Source of the DNA: UBA2357 sp046295975
GTDB lineage: Bacteria; Pseudomonadota; Gammaproteobacteria; Burkholderiales; Rhodocyclaceae
Length of the DNA stretch: 64,000 nucleotides
Assembly (NCBI GenBank): GCA_046295975.1
Contig: JBKBMG010000012.1
Coordinates: 48,777-112,776, forward strand
Reading direction: 5' to 3'
Shown: positions 1-7,961 of the stretch, piece by piece
Layout: every line of letters begins with the position of its first letter
How positions within the stretch are numbered: the first letter of the stretch is position 1
Position numbers and translations under genes: made by a program
Notes under the pieces: model-generated
Told to the model about the DNA's origin: nothing
The model's input: only the letters and a program-made list of their open reading frames with translations
The model's database searches: none

Positions 1-768
1 TCCCGCCTGGCCAACGCAGACCAGATGGGCATCTTTGCGCCGATCAAGTCCGCAGTTCTTGAAGAACGCATCCCGGATCACCTGCGCGCGGACAACTGGA
101 TCGCCTTCTCCACCCGTGCCCGCGTCATCATCTACAACCCGGAACTGGTGCAGGCTGAACAGGTACAGACCTATGAGAGCCTTGCCGACCCCGCGCTCAA
201 GGGCAAGGTCTGCACCCGTTCAGGCAGCCACCCCTACAACCTGTCGCTGGGCGCCGCGCTGATCAAACACCACAGCGCTGAAAAGGCCGAGGAATGGGCA
301 CGTGGCATCGTCGCCAACTTCGCGCGCGCGCCCAAAGGCGGCGACACCGACCAGATTCGCGCGGTAGCCGCCGGTGAATGCGGCGTGGCGATTGCGAACA
401 GCTACTACTTCGCCCGCCTGATGAACTCCGATCGCCCGGAGGATCAACAGGTTGTCGAAGCAGTGCGCTTCGTGTGGCCCAACCAGGACAGCTTCGGTAC
501 CCACATCAACATTTCCGGTGCAGGCGTACTCAAGCACGCCCCCAACAAGGAAGCTGCGGTTAAGTTCCTCGAGTACCTGGCCTCCGACGACGCCCAGCGC
601 TACTTTGCCGACGGCAACAACGAGTGGCCGGCAGCCAGCAACGTCAAGGTGAACAATCCGGCGCTGGACAAACTTGGCGAGTTCAAGGCGGACACCCTGC
701 CGATTGGCGAACTGGCCAACGCCGTCGCCGAAGCCCAGCGCATCTACGACCGCGCAGGCTATCGCTGA
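1..768 (+). CDS. Ferric iron ABC transporter substrate-binding protein (FbpA/FutA-like), 5' end cut off by window
   Basis: Periplasmic binding protein that would capture Fe(III) and deliver it to the permease encoded next to it. The reading frame is open from base 1, so the true start lies outside the window; about 255 C-terminal residues are present. The paired tyrosines in the stretch ANSYYFARL match the iron-coordinating Tyr-Tyr of FbpA-type proteins, and the C-terminal lobe (PNKEAAVKFLEYL..DDAQRYFAD) is typical of this extracellular solute-binding family. The gene is convergent with the permease gene and separated from it by a strong bidirectional hairpin terminator. Family assignment is confident; iron as ligand is inferred from the tyrosines and the neighbouring permease and ATPase. 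Confidence 0.9.
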   Translation, partial: SRLANADQMGIFAPIKSAVLEERIPDHLRADNWIAFSTRARVIIYNPELVQAEQVQTYESLADPALKGKVCTRSGSHPYNLSLGAALIKHHSAEKAEEWARGIVANFARAPKGGDTDQIRAVAAGECGVAIANSYYFARLMNSDRPEDQQVVEAVRFVWPNQDSFGTHINISGAGVLKHAPNKEAAVKFLEYLASDDAQRYFADGNNEWPAASNVKVNNPALDKLGEFKADTLPIGELANAVAEAQRIYDRAGYR

Positions 769-833
769 TCACGCGAGGTCCCGGCATCGATCCACACCGC
801 CGGGACCCACGCAGCCCGCACGAATACTTGATG

Positions 834-876
834 CAAGAACAAAAACGGCAGCCTTTGGCTGCCGTTGTTGTTCTTG
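834..876. terminator. Bidirectional rho-independent terminator between convergent genes
   Basis: A 10-bp perfect stem (844-853 with 857-866, loop TTT) is extended by a further 9-bp perfect stem (834-842 with 868-876) across one mismatch. A-rich bases on the left arm and T-rich bases on the right let it serve both strands. It sits between the 3' ends of the binding-protein and permease genes. Confidence 0.85.
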
Positions 877-940
877 GACACCGCTGCGCTGACTACGTCA
901 TCCAATCGACCACCAACACCGTTCGGACGATTCACGCACT

Positions 941-2653
941 TCACGCACGCTCCAGTCCCTTGGGCAAGGCGGCGTTCACCCGTTCATCCGCCGGGGGGCG
1001 ACGCACCCGGCGGCTGTTCACGATTTGCCGGGAGATGAGAATCATCGGCACCAGACCGACCGCGACAATGGTCAGGGCTGCGGTCGACGCTTCTGCCAGA
1101 CGTTCGTCGGCGGCCAGCGTATGCGCCTGGGTCGCCAGCGTATCGAAATTGAACGGACGCATCACCAAGGTCGCAGGCAACTCCTTCATCACGTCCACGA
1201 ACACCAGCAGACCCGCAGTAAGCAGGCTGCCGCGCAAGATGGGGACATGTACCCGCCCTAGCGTTGCCAGCTTGCCGTAACCCAGGCTGCGGGCGGCGTC
1301 ATCCATGCTGGGCGTGATTTTGCCCAAACTGGATTCAACAGTGTGCAGCGCAATCGCGAGAAAGCGGGTCAGGTAGGCGTATACCAGGGCCGCAATGCCC
1401 CCGGTCAGGATCAACCCGGGATTGCTGCCGAACAGAGTCTGCCAGCCACTGGCCAGGGCGTGGTCCAGGCGCGTAACCGGAATCAGCACGCCGACCGCGA
1501 TTACCGAGCCCGGCACCGCGTAGCCCAGCCCGACGATGCGATTCATTACGGGCGGCAGCGCACTGCGGCTGAGCCTTGCGGCATAAGCCAGCAACACCGC
1601 GAGCACCACCGCAAGCATGGCTGCCACCGCGGCCAGCACGAAGCTGTTGCGCGCCAGGTGGAAGAAGCGTGGGCCGAACTGGGCATCCCCCTCGTTCAAC
1701 GCCATTTGCAGCAGCAGGCCCGCCGGCAGGAGAAATCCGAACAGCAAGGGCATCAGGCAGGCGAATGCGGCCACCCAGCCGGGCAGACCGCGCAGCCGCA
1801 CCGGCACCGGCGCTGCCTGTTGCCGCGAGGTGTTGTTGAAACGCGCCCTGCCTCGACTCGCATGCTCGAGCACCAGGACCACCACCACGAACAACAGCAG
1901 CAGTGCAGACAACTGGGCCGCGGCGGTGCGGTCACCCAAGGAGAACCACGCGCGGTAGATGCCGGTGGTGAAAGTCTGCACCGCGAAGTACGAGACGGTG
2001 CCGAAATCGGCCAGCGTTTCCATCAACGCCAGCGCCGTACCCGCCACCAGTGCGGGACGGGCCAGCGGCAACGACACGCTGAAGAAACAGCGCCACGGCC
2101 CCAGGCCAAGCGAGCGGCCTGCCTCCAGCATGCCTGCCGCCCGCTCCATGAAGGCAGCACGTGCCAGCAGATACACGTAGGGGTAGAGCACGAAGGTAAA
2201 CATCATCGCCGCGCCGCCGACGCTGCGGATATCGGGAAACCAGTAGTCGCCCGCGCGCCAGCCAAAGGTCTCGCGCAGCGTCGACTGGACCGGTCCGACG
2301 AACTGCAGGAAATCGGTATAGACGTAGGCCATCACGTAAGCCGGCATGGCCAGCGGCAGCACCAGCGCCCACTCGAAGAACCGCCGCCCGGGAAAGTCGA
2401 GCATGGTCGTCAGCCAGGCCGTGGTCACGCCGATCGAACTCACCCCCAGCCCGACCACCACGCAAAGAATCAGGGTGTTGCGAATGAACTCGGGCAGTAC
2501 CGTATCGGCCATGTGCGACCAGGTATCGCTCGTTCCGCCCACGAGCACGTTGGAAAACACCGACAACACCGGCATCGCGATCAGCAGGGCGATCAGCACC
2601 GCACTGAACGACAGCGCGGACCCTTCGAATCTCAGTTTCTTCAGCAAGTGCAC
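941..2653 (-). CDS. Ferric iron ABC transporter permease (FbpB-like)
   Basis: Inner-membrane permease of the Fe(III) ABC transporter. It has about 12 predicted membrane segments in two homologous halves, and each half carries an EAA-type loop that contacts the ATPase (EAGRSLGLG in the first, DDAARSLGYG in the second), as in fused FbpB/ThiP-type permeases. The frame stays open to an ATG at 2794, but that start would leave only 21 bp to the divergent ATPase gene and would translate an AT-rich promoter-like stretch into a non-membrane leader. I therefore favour the GTG at 2653 (570 residues), just before the first membrane segment; the exact start is uncertain. It is divergent from the ATPase gene and convergent with the binding-protein gene. 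Confidence 0.88.
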   Translation of the reverse strand: MHLLKKLRFEGSALSFSAVLIALLIAMPVLSVFSNVLVGGTSDTWSHMADTVLPEFIRNTLILCVVVGLGVSSIGVTTAWLTTMLDFPGRRFFEWALVLPLAMPAYVMAYVYTDFLQFVGPVQSTLRETFGWRAGDYWFPDIRSVGGAAMMFTFVLYPYVYLLARAAFMERAAGMLEAGRSLGLGPWRCFFSVSLPLARPALVAGTALALMETLADFGTVSYFAVQTFTTGIYRAWFSLGDRTAAAQLSALLLLFVVVVLVLEHASRGRARFNNTSRQQAAPVPVRLRGLPGWVAAFACLMPLLFGFLLPAGLLLQMALNEGDAQFGPRFFHLARNSFVLAAVAAMLAVVLAVLLAYAARLSRSALPPVMNRIVGLGYAVPGSVIAVGVLIPVTRLDHALASGWQTLFGSNPGLILTGGIAALVYAYLTRFLAIALHTVESSLGKITPSMDDAARSLGYGKLATLGRVHVPILRGSLLTAGLLVFVDVMKELPATLVMRPFNFDTLATQAHTLAADERLAEASTAALTIVAVGLVPMILISRQIVNSRRVRRPPADERVNAALPKGLERA

Positions 2654-2736
2654 TACCCCGGCTCGGTTGGAGGGCGGACCACAAACGGCGACCGGCAATA
2701 CGGCTGATTCAATCGTGCCGGTCGAAGCGATTGGGG

Positions 2737-2746
2737 AATTATAATT
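2737..2746. promoter_or_regulatory. AT-rich palindrome in the divergent permease/ATPase promoter region
   Basis: AATTATAATT is a perfect 10-bp palindrome and an AT island in GC-rich DNA, and it contains a TATAAT at 2740-2745. It lies between the divergent iron-permease and ATPase genes, where a promoter and a Fur site would be expected. I cannot align a convincing 19-bp Fur box, so the role is a guess from position. Confidence 0.3.
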
Positions 2747-2815
2747 GATCGCATTCACCTGCCCGATGCGATAATCGGAAGGGGCAGTTCCCACAGCATC
2801 AACCGGACCACCCTC

Positions 2816-3943
2816 ATGCCGTACCTACAGCTCGCCGACATCGACCTCGCCTACGGCGCCCACAAGGTAGTGGGCGCGCTTTCGTTCAGCCTCGACAAAG
2901 GGCGCATCGGTTGCCTGCTCGGCCCCTCCGGCTGCGGCAAAACCACCGTGTTGCGCTGCATCGCCGGATTCGAGCATATCCTGGGCGGCTGCATCCGTCT
3001 GGATGAACAACTGATCAGCGACACCCACACGCACCTTGCCCCCGAACAACGCCGCATCGGCATGGTGTTCCAGGACTACGCGCTGTTCCCGCATCTGGAC
3101 GTTGCAGACAACGTCGGCTTCGGTCTGCGCAGCCTCGCCGCCGAGGCGCGCAAGGCACGCGTCGCGGAGTTGCTGGACATCGTGGGGCTGGCAAGCTCGG
3201 CGCACAAGTACCCACATGAGTTGTCCGGCGGCCAGCAACAACGCGTGGCGCTGGCGCGGGCGCTGGCGCCGCGCCCCAGTTTGCTGCTGATGGACGAGCC
3301 GTTCTCGAATCTCGACGTCGAGCTACGCGAGCGCCTGTCGCACGAAGTGCGCGACATCCTCAAGACGACCGGCACCACCGCCATCCTGGTCACCCACGAC
3401 CAGCACGAAGCCTTCGCCGTGGCCGACGAGATCGGCATCATGCACGAGGGCCACATCCAGCAGTGGGATACGCCCTACAACCTTTACCACCGCCCGGCCA
3501 ATCGTTTCGTCGCGGACTTCATCGGCCACGGCGTGCTGCTGCCCGGCGCCGTGCTGGATGAGCATCGCGTGCAGCTTGAGTTGGGCGTGCTCAACAGCGT
3601 GATCCCGGTTGAGTGCGGAAGCGGCTCAGCAACCTGCACGGCCGGGTGCCCGGTCGAAGTCCTGCTGCGCCCGGACGACATCGTGCACGACGACGCCAGC
3701 CCCATGAAGGCCAAGGTCTCGAAAAAGGCGTTTCGTGGTGCCGACATCCTCTACACCCTGGAGCTGGCGAGCGGCGCCAGAATCCTGTCGCTAGTGCCCA
3801 GTCACCACAATCACGCCATCGGCGAGATGATCGGTATCCGTCTGGACGTCGACCATGTGATCACCTTTCACGAGAACGCCGCGATGGCCGCCCACGCCCA
3901 ACCCGGCAATCTGCCCGCGCCGCGGCCCGCCGTAGCGGCCTGA
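2816..3943 (+). CDS. Ferric iron ABC transporter ATPase (FbpC-like)
   Basis: Cytoplasmic ATPase energising ferric-iron uptake, 375 residues. Visible motifs are Walker A GPSGCGKTT (residues 36-44), Q-loop VFQDYALFPHL (about 84-94), signature LSGGQ (136-140), Walker B LLLMDE (156-161) and the switch histidine in VTHDQHEA (194). A C-terminal TOBE-like regulatory segment follows (about 280-360), as in FbpC/PotA-type transporters of ferric iron, spermidine or sulfate. The flanking permease and binding protein favour Fe(III). It starts a rightward unit in which aat follows after 27 bp. Confidence 0.9.
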   Translation: MPYLQLADIDLAYGAHKVVGALSFSLDKGRIGCLLGPSGCGKTTVLRCIAGFEHILGGCIRLDEQLISDTHTHLAPEQRRIGMVFQDYALFPHLDVADNVGFGLRSLAAEARKARVAELLDIVGLASSAHKYPHELSGGQQQRVALARALAPRPSLLLMDEPFSNLDVELRERLSHEVRDILKTTGTTAILVTHDQHEAFAVADEIGIMHEGHIQQWDTPYNLYHRPANRFVADFIGHGVLLPGAVLDEHRVQLELGVLNSVIPVECGSGSATCTAGCPVEVLLRPDDIVHDDASPMKAKVSKKAFRGADILYTLELASGARILSLVPSHHNHAIGEMIGIRLDVDHVITFHENAAMAAHAQPGNLPAPRPAVAA

Positions 3944-3970
3944 CACGGCACGTCGGACGGCGCGCACGCG

Positions 3971-4726
3971 ATGATTCCCTGGCTTGCCGACGCGCCGGCC
4001 TTCCCTCCGGTCAGGCGCGCACTGCGCGATCCCAACGGCCTGCTGGCGGCCGGCGGTGCGCTCACCCCCGAATGGTTGCTCGCTGCCTATCGGAAGGGCA
4101 TTTTCCCTTGGTACAGCCGCGGCGAACCGATTCTGTGGTGGAGCCCGGATCCGCGCCTGGTACTCGTCCCGAGCGAATTCAAATGCTCGCGCTCACTGAA
4201 AAAACGTCTGCGCAACCGCGGTTTTGAAGTGCGCTTCGACACCGCCTTCATCCAGGTCGTCAACGCCTGCGCCGCTCCACGCGCCGATGCCACCGGCACG
4301 TGGATTACCCCCGAAATGCGCAACGCGTACGCCGGCATGCACGAACTCGGCCATGCCCACAGTATCGAAACGTGGCTTGACGGCGAACTGGTCGGCGGCC
4401 TCTATGGCATCGCGATCGGGCAGGTATTCTTCGGCGAATCGATGTTCAGCCGTGTCGCAGATGCCTCCAAGGTTGCCCTCGCGGCCCTGTGCCATCATCT
4501 TGTGGCACGCGAATTCGCCGTGATAGATTGCCAGATGACGACCGCACACCTGCTGTCGCTCGGGGCACGGGAATTGGCGCGCTCCGAGTTTTGCGCAATG
4601 CTCGAAACCCTGACTACCCGCGGCGACCCGCCCGGCCGCTGGTCCGCCGACACAGTGCCCGATCTGTGCGCCGTCGCCGCCAAGGAGTCGCCGCCGCCAT
4701 GCAAAAGGACTACCCCTACGGACTGA
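3971..4726 (+). CDS. aat: Leucyl/phenylalanyl-tRNA--protein transferase
   Basis: Transfers Leu or Phe from aminoacyl-tRNA to the N-terminal Arg or Lys of proteins, creating a ClpS/ClpAP N-degron. Family landmarks are GIFPWY near residue 40, WWSPDPR, TWIT..M..AY, GHAHSIETW and GLYGIAIGQVFFGESMFS. The length of 251 residues is normal. Its 3' end overlaps the bpt start by 28 bp, so the two N-end-rule transferases are translationally linked. Confidence 0.96.
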   Translation: MIPWLADAPAFPPVRRALRDPNGLLAAGGALTPEWLLAAYRKGIFPWYSRGEPILWWSPDPRLVLVPSEFKCSRSLKKRLRNRGFEVRFDTAFIQVVNACAAPRADATGTWITPEMRNAYAGMHELGHAHSIETWLDGELVGGLYGIAIGQVFFGESMFSRVADASKVALAALCHHLVAREFAVIDCQMTTAHLLSLGARELARSEFCAMLETLTTRGDPPGRWSADTVPDLCAVAAKESPPPCKRTTPTD

Positions 4727-5439
4727 TCCAGTTCTACGCGACCGCGCCGTACGCCTGTTCCTACCTGCCCGATCGCACCGCCCGGTCGCAGGTCGCCACG
4801 CCGGGCCATCTGATCGACACCCCGATCTACAGCGAGTTGGTGCGCAACGGTTTTCGCCGCAGCGGCGTCTTCACCTACCGCCCCTACTGCGACAACTGCC
4901 GCGCCTGCGTGCCGGTCCGCGTGCCGGTGGAAAGCTTCGTGCCTGCGCGCAGCCAGCGACGGTCCTGGCGGCAGCACCAGGATCTGCGGGTGCTCGAAAA
5001 GCCACTGCTGTTCTCCGAGGATCATTACGCGCTTTACCAGCATTACCAGGCCTCCCGCCACGCCGGCGGCGGCATGGATCAGGACAACCGCGAGCAGTAC
5101 ACCCACTTCCTGCTGCAAAGCCACGTCGACACCCACTTGCTGGAGTTTCGCGACGACAGCGGCCTGCGCATGGTGAGCGTGGTGGATCGCCTCACCGACG
5201 GTCTGTCCAGCGTCTACACCTTTTTCGACACCCGAGATCCCCGCAGCAGCCTCGGCACCTTTGGCATCCTTTGGCAGATCGAGGCCTGCCGTCGCCTGGA
5301 CCTGCCCTACCTGTATCTCGGCTACTGGATCCGGGAAAGCACCAAGATGGCCTACAAGTCCCGCTTCCGTCCACTGGAGGGACGCATACGCGGGCAGTGG
5401 CAAGCCTTGCCGGACGACGACGCTGCGGACGCGACCTGA
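4699..5439 (+). CDS. bpt: Aspartate/glutamate leucyltransferase (Bpt)
   Basis: Conjugates leucine to N-terminal Asp or Glu of proteins, the second branch of the bacterial N-end rule. The N-terminal region contains the conserved cysteine-rich stretch CDNCRACVPVRVP and an ACSYLPDRTARSQ-type opening; the C-terminal half has the GNAT-like core with YLGYWI and MAYKSRFRP. I start at the ATG at 4699, preceded by AAGGAG at 4682-4687, giving 246 residues as usual for the family. The longer open frame from 4489 is the aat sequence read in another frame. It is often annotated as arginyltransferase (Ate), but bacterial members of this type use leucine. Confidence 0.94.
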   Translation: MQKDYPYGLIQFYATAPYACSYLPDRTARSQVATPGHLIDTPIYSELVRNGFRRSGVFTYRPYCDNCRACVPVRVPVESFVPARSQRRSWRQHQDLRVLEKPLLFSEDHYALYQHYQASRHAGGGMDQDNREQYTHFLLQSHVDTHLLEFRDDSGLRMVSVVDRLTDGLSSVYTFFDTRDPRSSLGTFGILWQIEACRRLDLPYLYLGYWIRESTKMAYKSRFRPLEGRIRGQWQALPDDDAADAT

Positions 5440-5578
5440 GACGCACACCGCCGCGGCGATCCCCCCGCCGTCACCTGCTGCCAGCGCAGGCGCACCAAAC
5501 GCCGCATTCGGACACCCCCGCGGGCATTCGTACAACTCCCCGATGCGCGGCAGTGCAACAAAGCGATAGAATCCGGCG

Positions 5579-6601
5579 ATGCTCTATCAAGTCACCCGCC
5601 CTCTGCTTTTTTCCCTGGATGCCGAAACCGCGCACGAACTGGCGCTCGGCGCGTTGCGTCTGCACGGTCGGCTGATGCCGGCCGCCACCCCGCTCGCGGC
5701 CGAGGCGGTGGACGTGATGGGTATCCGCTTTCCCAACCGCATTGGTCTGGCCGCCGGCTTGGACAAGAACGGCGAAGCGATCGACGGTCTCGCGCGCATG
5801 GGCTTCGGTTTCATCGAGATCGGCACGGTCACGCCCCGCGCACAACCTGGCAACCCACGGCCGCGCATGTTCCGCCTGCCCGAGGCGCACGCCATCATCA
5901 ACCGCATGGGTTTCAACAACCACGGGGTGGATGCGCTGGTGGCCAATGTGCGCGGGATCCGCTATCGCGGCGTGCTCGGCATCAACATCGGCAAGAACTT
6001 CGATACGCCGATAGCGCGCGCGGCGGACGACTACCTCGCCTGCCTGGACAAGGTCTACCCGCTGGCGAGCTACGTCACGGTCAACATCTCCTCGCCCAAC
6101 ACCCAGAACCTGCGACAGTTGCAGGGCGAATCCGAACTGGACGACCTGCTCGGCAAGCTCAAGCACCGCCAGACACAACTGGCCGACAGCCATGGTCGCT
6201 ACGTCCCACTCGCGCTGAAGATCGCACCCGATCTCGATGCCGACCAGATCACCAACATCGCCGACGCGCTGCGCCGGCACCGCATCGACGCGGTGATTGC
6301 CACCAACACCACGATCTCGCGCGACAAGGTCAAGGGGCTGAGATTCGCCGATCAGCAGGGTGGCTTGTCCGGGGCGCCGGTGTTCGAGGCCTCGACCGGT
6401 GTGGTGCGCCAACTGGCGCAGCAACTCGCCGGCGAATTGCCGGTGATCGCCGCCGGCGGCGTGATGGACGGCGCCGGCGCGCGCGCCAAACTCGATGCCG
6501 GCGCACAACTGGTGCAGGTGTACAGCGGCCTCATCTATGCCGGTCCGGCGCTGGTCCGGCAATGCGTCACCGCCACGCACGACTGGCACGGCGCGGCTTG
6601 A
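5579..6601 (+). CDS. pyrD: Dihydroorotate dehydrogenase (quinone), class 2
   Basis: Membrane-associated flavoenzyme that oxidises dihydroorotate to orotate with quinone as acceptor in pyrimidine synthesis. At 340 residues it has the N-terminal membrane-associating helix of class 2 enzymes (MLYQVTRPLLFSLDAE), FMN-binding glycine patterns (AAGLDKNGE), and NISSPNT with the class-2 catalytic serine. The C-terminal phosphate-binding region (AAGGVMDG, YSGLIYAGP) is intact. A TAGAAT at 5567-5572 ends only 6 nt before the ATG, which could mean a very short or absent leader. Confidence 0.96.
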   Translation: MLYQVTRPLLFSLDAETAHELALGALRLHGRLMPAATPLAAEAVDVMGIRFPNRIGLAAGLDKNGEAIDGLARMGFGFIEIGTVTPRAQPGNPRPRMFRLPEAHAIINRMGFNNHGVDALVANVRGIRYRGVLGINIGKNFDTPIARAADDYLACLDKVYPLASYVTVNISSPNTQNLRQLQGESELDDLLGKLKHRQTQLADSHGRYVPLALKIAPDLDADQITNIADALRRHRIDAVIATNTTISRDKVKGLRFADQQGGLSGAPVFEASTGVVRQLAQQLAGELPVIAAGGVMDGAGARAKLDAGAQLVQVYSGLIYAGPALVRQCVTATHDWHGAA

Positions 6602-6691
6602 TGACGGGCATGCGCGCAGCGCCGCACCCGCCGAAGCCTTTCCACATGTGCCGCGTACGCCCCGTGGGCAATAGCACTCGTGGCGTCGGGG

Positions 6692-6720
6692 TTGAGCGCA
6701 ATCGGTCTGGAGGGGATAAT
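6692..6720 (+). promoter_or_regulatory. Predicted sigma70-type promoter of the rnf operon
   Basis: TTGAGC (6692-6697) and GATAAT (6715-6720) are separated by 17 bp and lie 26 bp before the rnfA ATG. The expected start point is near 6727. No strong Shine-Dalgarno is visible in front of rnfA. Confidence 0.55.
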
Positions 6721-6746
6721 CCCGGGCTTGTCCCCGCCTACTCATC

Positions 6747-7331
6747 ATGAGCAGCTACATCTTCATCGTCATCGGCGCCGTTCTGGTGAACAACGTGGTT
6801 CTGGTCCGCATCCTCGGCCTGTGCCCGTTCATGGGGGTATCCAAGAAGCTCGAGACGGCGGTCGGCATGGGCGCGGCCACTACCTTCGTGCTGACGCTGG
6901 GTGCGGGTACCAGCTACCTGATCGACCGCTACCTGCTGCAGCCCAACGACCTCGCCTACCTTCGGACGCTGTCCTTCATCGTCGTCATCGCTGCCATCGT
7001 GCAGATGACCGAACTGGTAATCGAGAAAACCAGCCCGCTGCTGCACCGTGTGCTGGGCATCTACCTGCCGCTGATCACCACCAACTGTGCGGTGCTCGGC
7101 GTACCCCTGCTGAACGTGGGCCTCAACCACGACCTGATCGAGTCACTGCTGTTCGGTTTCGGTTCGTCGCTGGGCTTTACCCTGGCGCTGGTGCTGTTCG
7201 CTGGCATCCGCGAACGCCTGGACGGCGCTGATGTTCCTGCCCCGTTCAAGGGCACGGCCATCGCCATGATCACCGCCGGCTTCATGAGCCTGGCGTTCAT
7301 GGGCTTTGCCGGCCTCGACCGCTTTCAGTAA
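6747..7331 (+). CDS. rnfA: Electron transport complex subunit RnfA/RsxA
   Basis: Integral membrane subunit of the Rnf complex, which moves electrons between NADH and ferredoxin coupled to an ion gradient. It is 194 residues with about six membrane helices; the N-terminal NNVVLVRILGLCPFMGVS and the internal LPLITTNCAVLGVPLLN are hallmark stretches, including the conserved cysteines that bind iron in this subunit pair. It is homologous to RnfE at the other end of the operon. First gene of rnfABCDGE. Confidence 0.96.
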   Translation: MSSYIFIVIGAVLVNNVVLVRILGLCPFMGVSKKLETAVGMGAATTFVLTLGAGTSYLIDRYLLQPNDLAYLRTLSFIVVIAAIVQMTELVIEKTSPLLHRVLGIYLPLITTNCAVLGVPLLNVGLNHDLIESLLFGFGSSLGFTLALVLFAGIRERLDGADVPAPFKGTAIAMITAGFMSLAFMGFAGLDRFQ

Positions 7332-7409
7332 CCGTATGGCCGACCACGCTCGCTTCGCCCTGCCCGCTCCGGCCTGCACCCTGCTCCAGCGAGAGGGAGG
7401 TTCGCCAAT

Positions 7410-7961
7410 ATGCTGACCGCCCTGCTGATCATGACCGGCATTGCCCTGGTGCTCGGCGGCGCGCTCGGCTATGCGTCCATCCGCTTCAAGGTGGAGGGGG
7501 ATCCGCTGGTCGAGAACATCGACGCCATCCTGCCCCAGACCCAGTGCGGCCAGTGCGGCTACCCCGGCTGCAAACCCTATGCGGAAGCAATCGCCAACGG
7601 CGACGCGGACATCAACCAGTGCCCGCCCGGCGGTGAGGAGGGCATCCGCGCCCTGGCCGATCTGCTCGGGCGTGAGTTCAAGCCGCTGTCCGAAGAGCAC
7701 GGGGTCGAGAAACCCAAGTCGATCGCGGTCATCGATGAGCAAACCTGTATTGGTTGCACCTTGTGTATCCAGGCCTGTCCGGTCGATGCCATCGTCGGCG
7801 CGGCCAAGCAGATGCATACCGTGGTCGAGCCGCTGTGCACCGGCTGTGAACTGTGCCTTGCCCCTTGCCCGGTCGATTGCATCACCATGGAGCCGGTCGC
7901 CGAGACGGTCGAGAACTGGAAGTGGAAGTACCCGGTGTTCGAAATCAGGAAGGCCGCATGA
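7410..7961 (+). CDS. rnfB: Electron transport complex subunit RnfB (iron-sulfur)
   Basis: Iron-sulfur subunit thought to exchange electrons with ferredoxin. The 183 residues comprise an N-terminal membrane anchor, a 4Fe-4S motif CGQCGYPGC about residues 47-55 with a further cysteine downstream, and a two-cluster ferredoxin domain (CIGCTLCIQACP and CTGCELCLAPCP). The start is supported by GGGAGG at 7393-7398. Its TGA overlaps the rnfC ATG (ATGA at 7958), indicating translational coupling. Confidence 0.96.
   Translation: MLTALLIMTGIALVLGGALGYASIRFKVEGDPLVENIDAILPQTQCGQCGYPGCKPYAEAIANGDADINQCPPGGEEGIRALADLLGREFKPLSEEHGVEKPKSIAVIDEQTCIGCTLCIQACPVDAIVGAAKQMHTVVEPLCTGCELCLAPCPVDCITMEPVAETVENWKWKYPVFEIRKAA

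Noticed and set aside
1343..2707. Rightward frame of 454 codons opposite the iron permease
   Set aside because: Antisense to a permease with clear EAA loops; His/Gln/Arg-rich shadow.
2694..2790. Fur box between the iron transporter genes
   Set aside because: AT-rich symmetry is present but no alignment reaches a convincing match to the 19-bp consensus.
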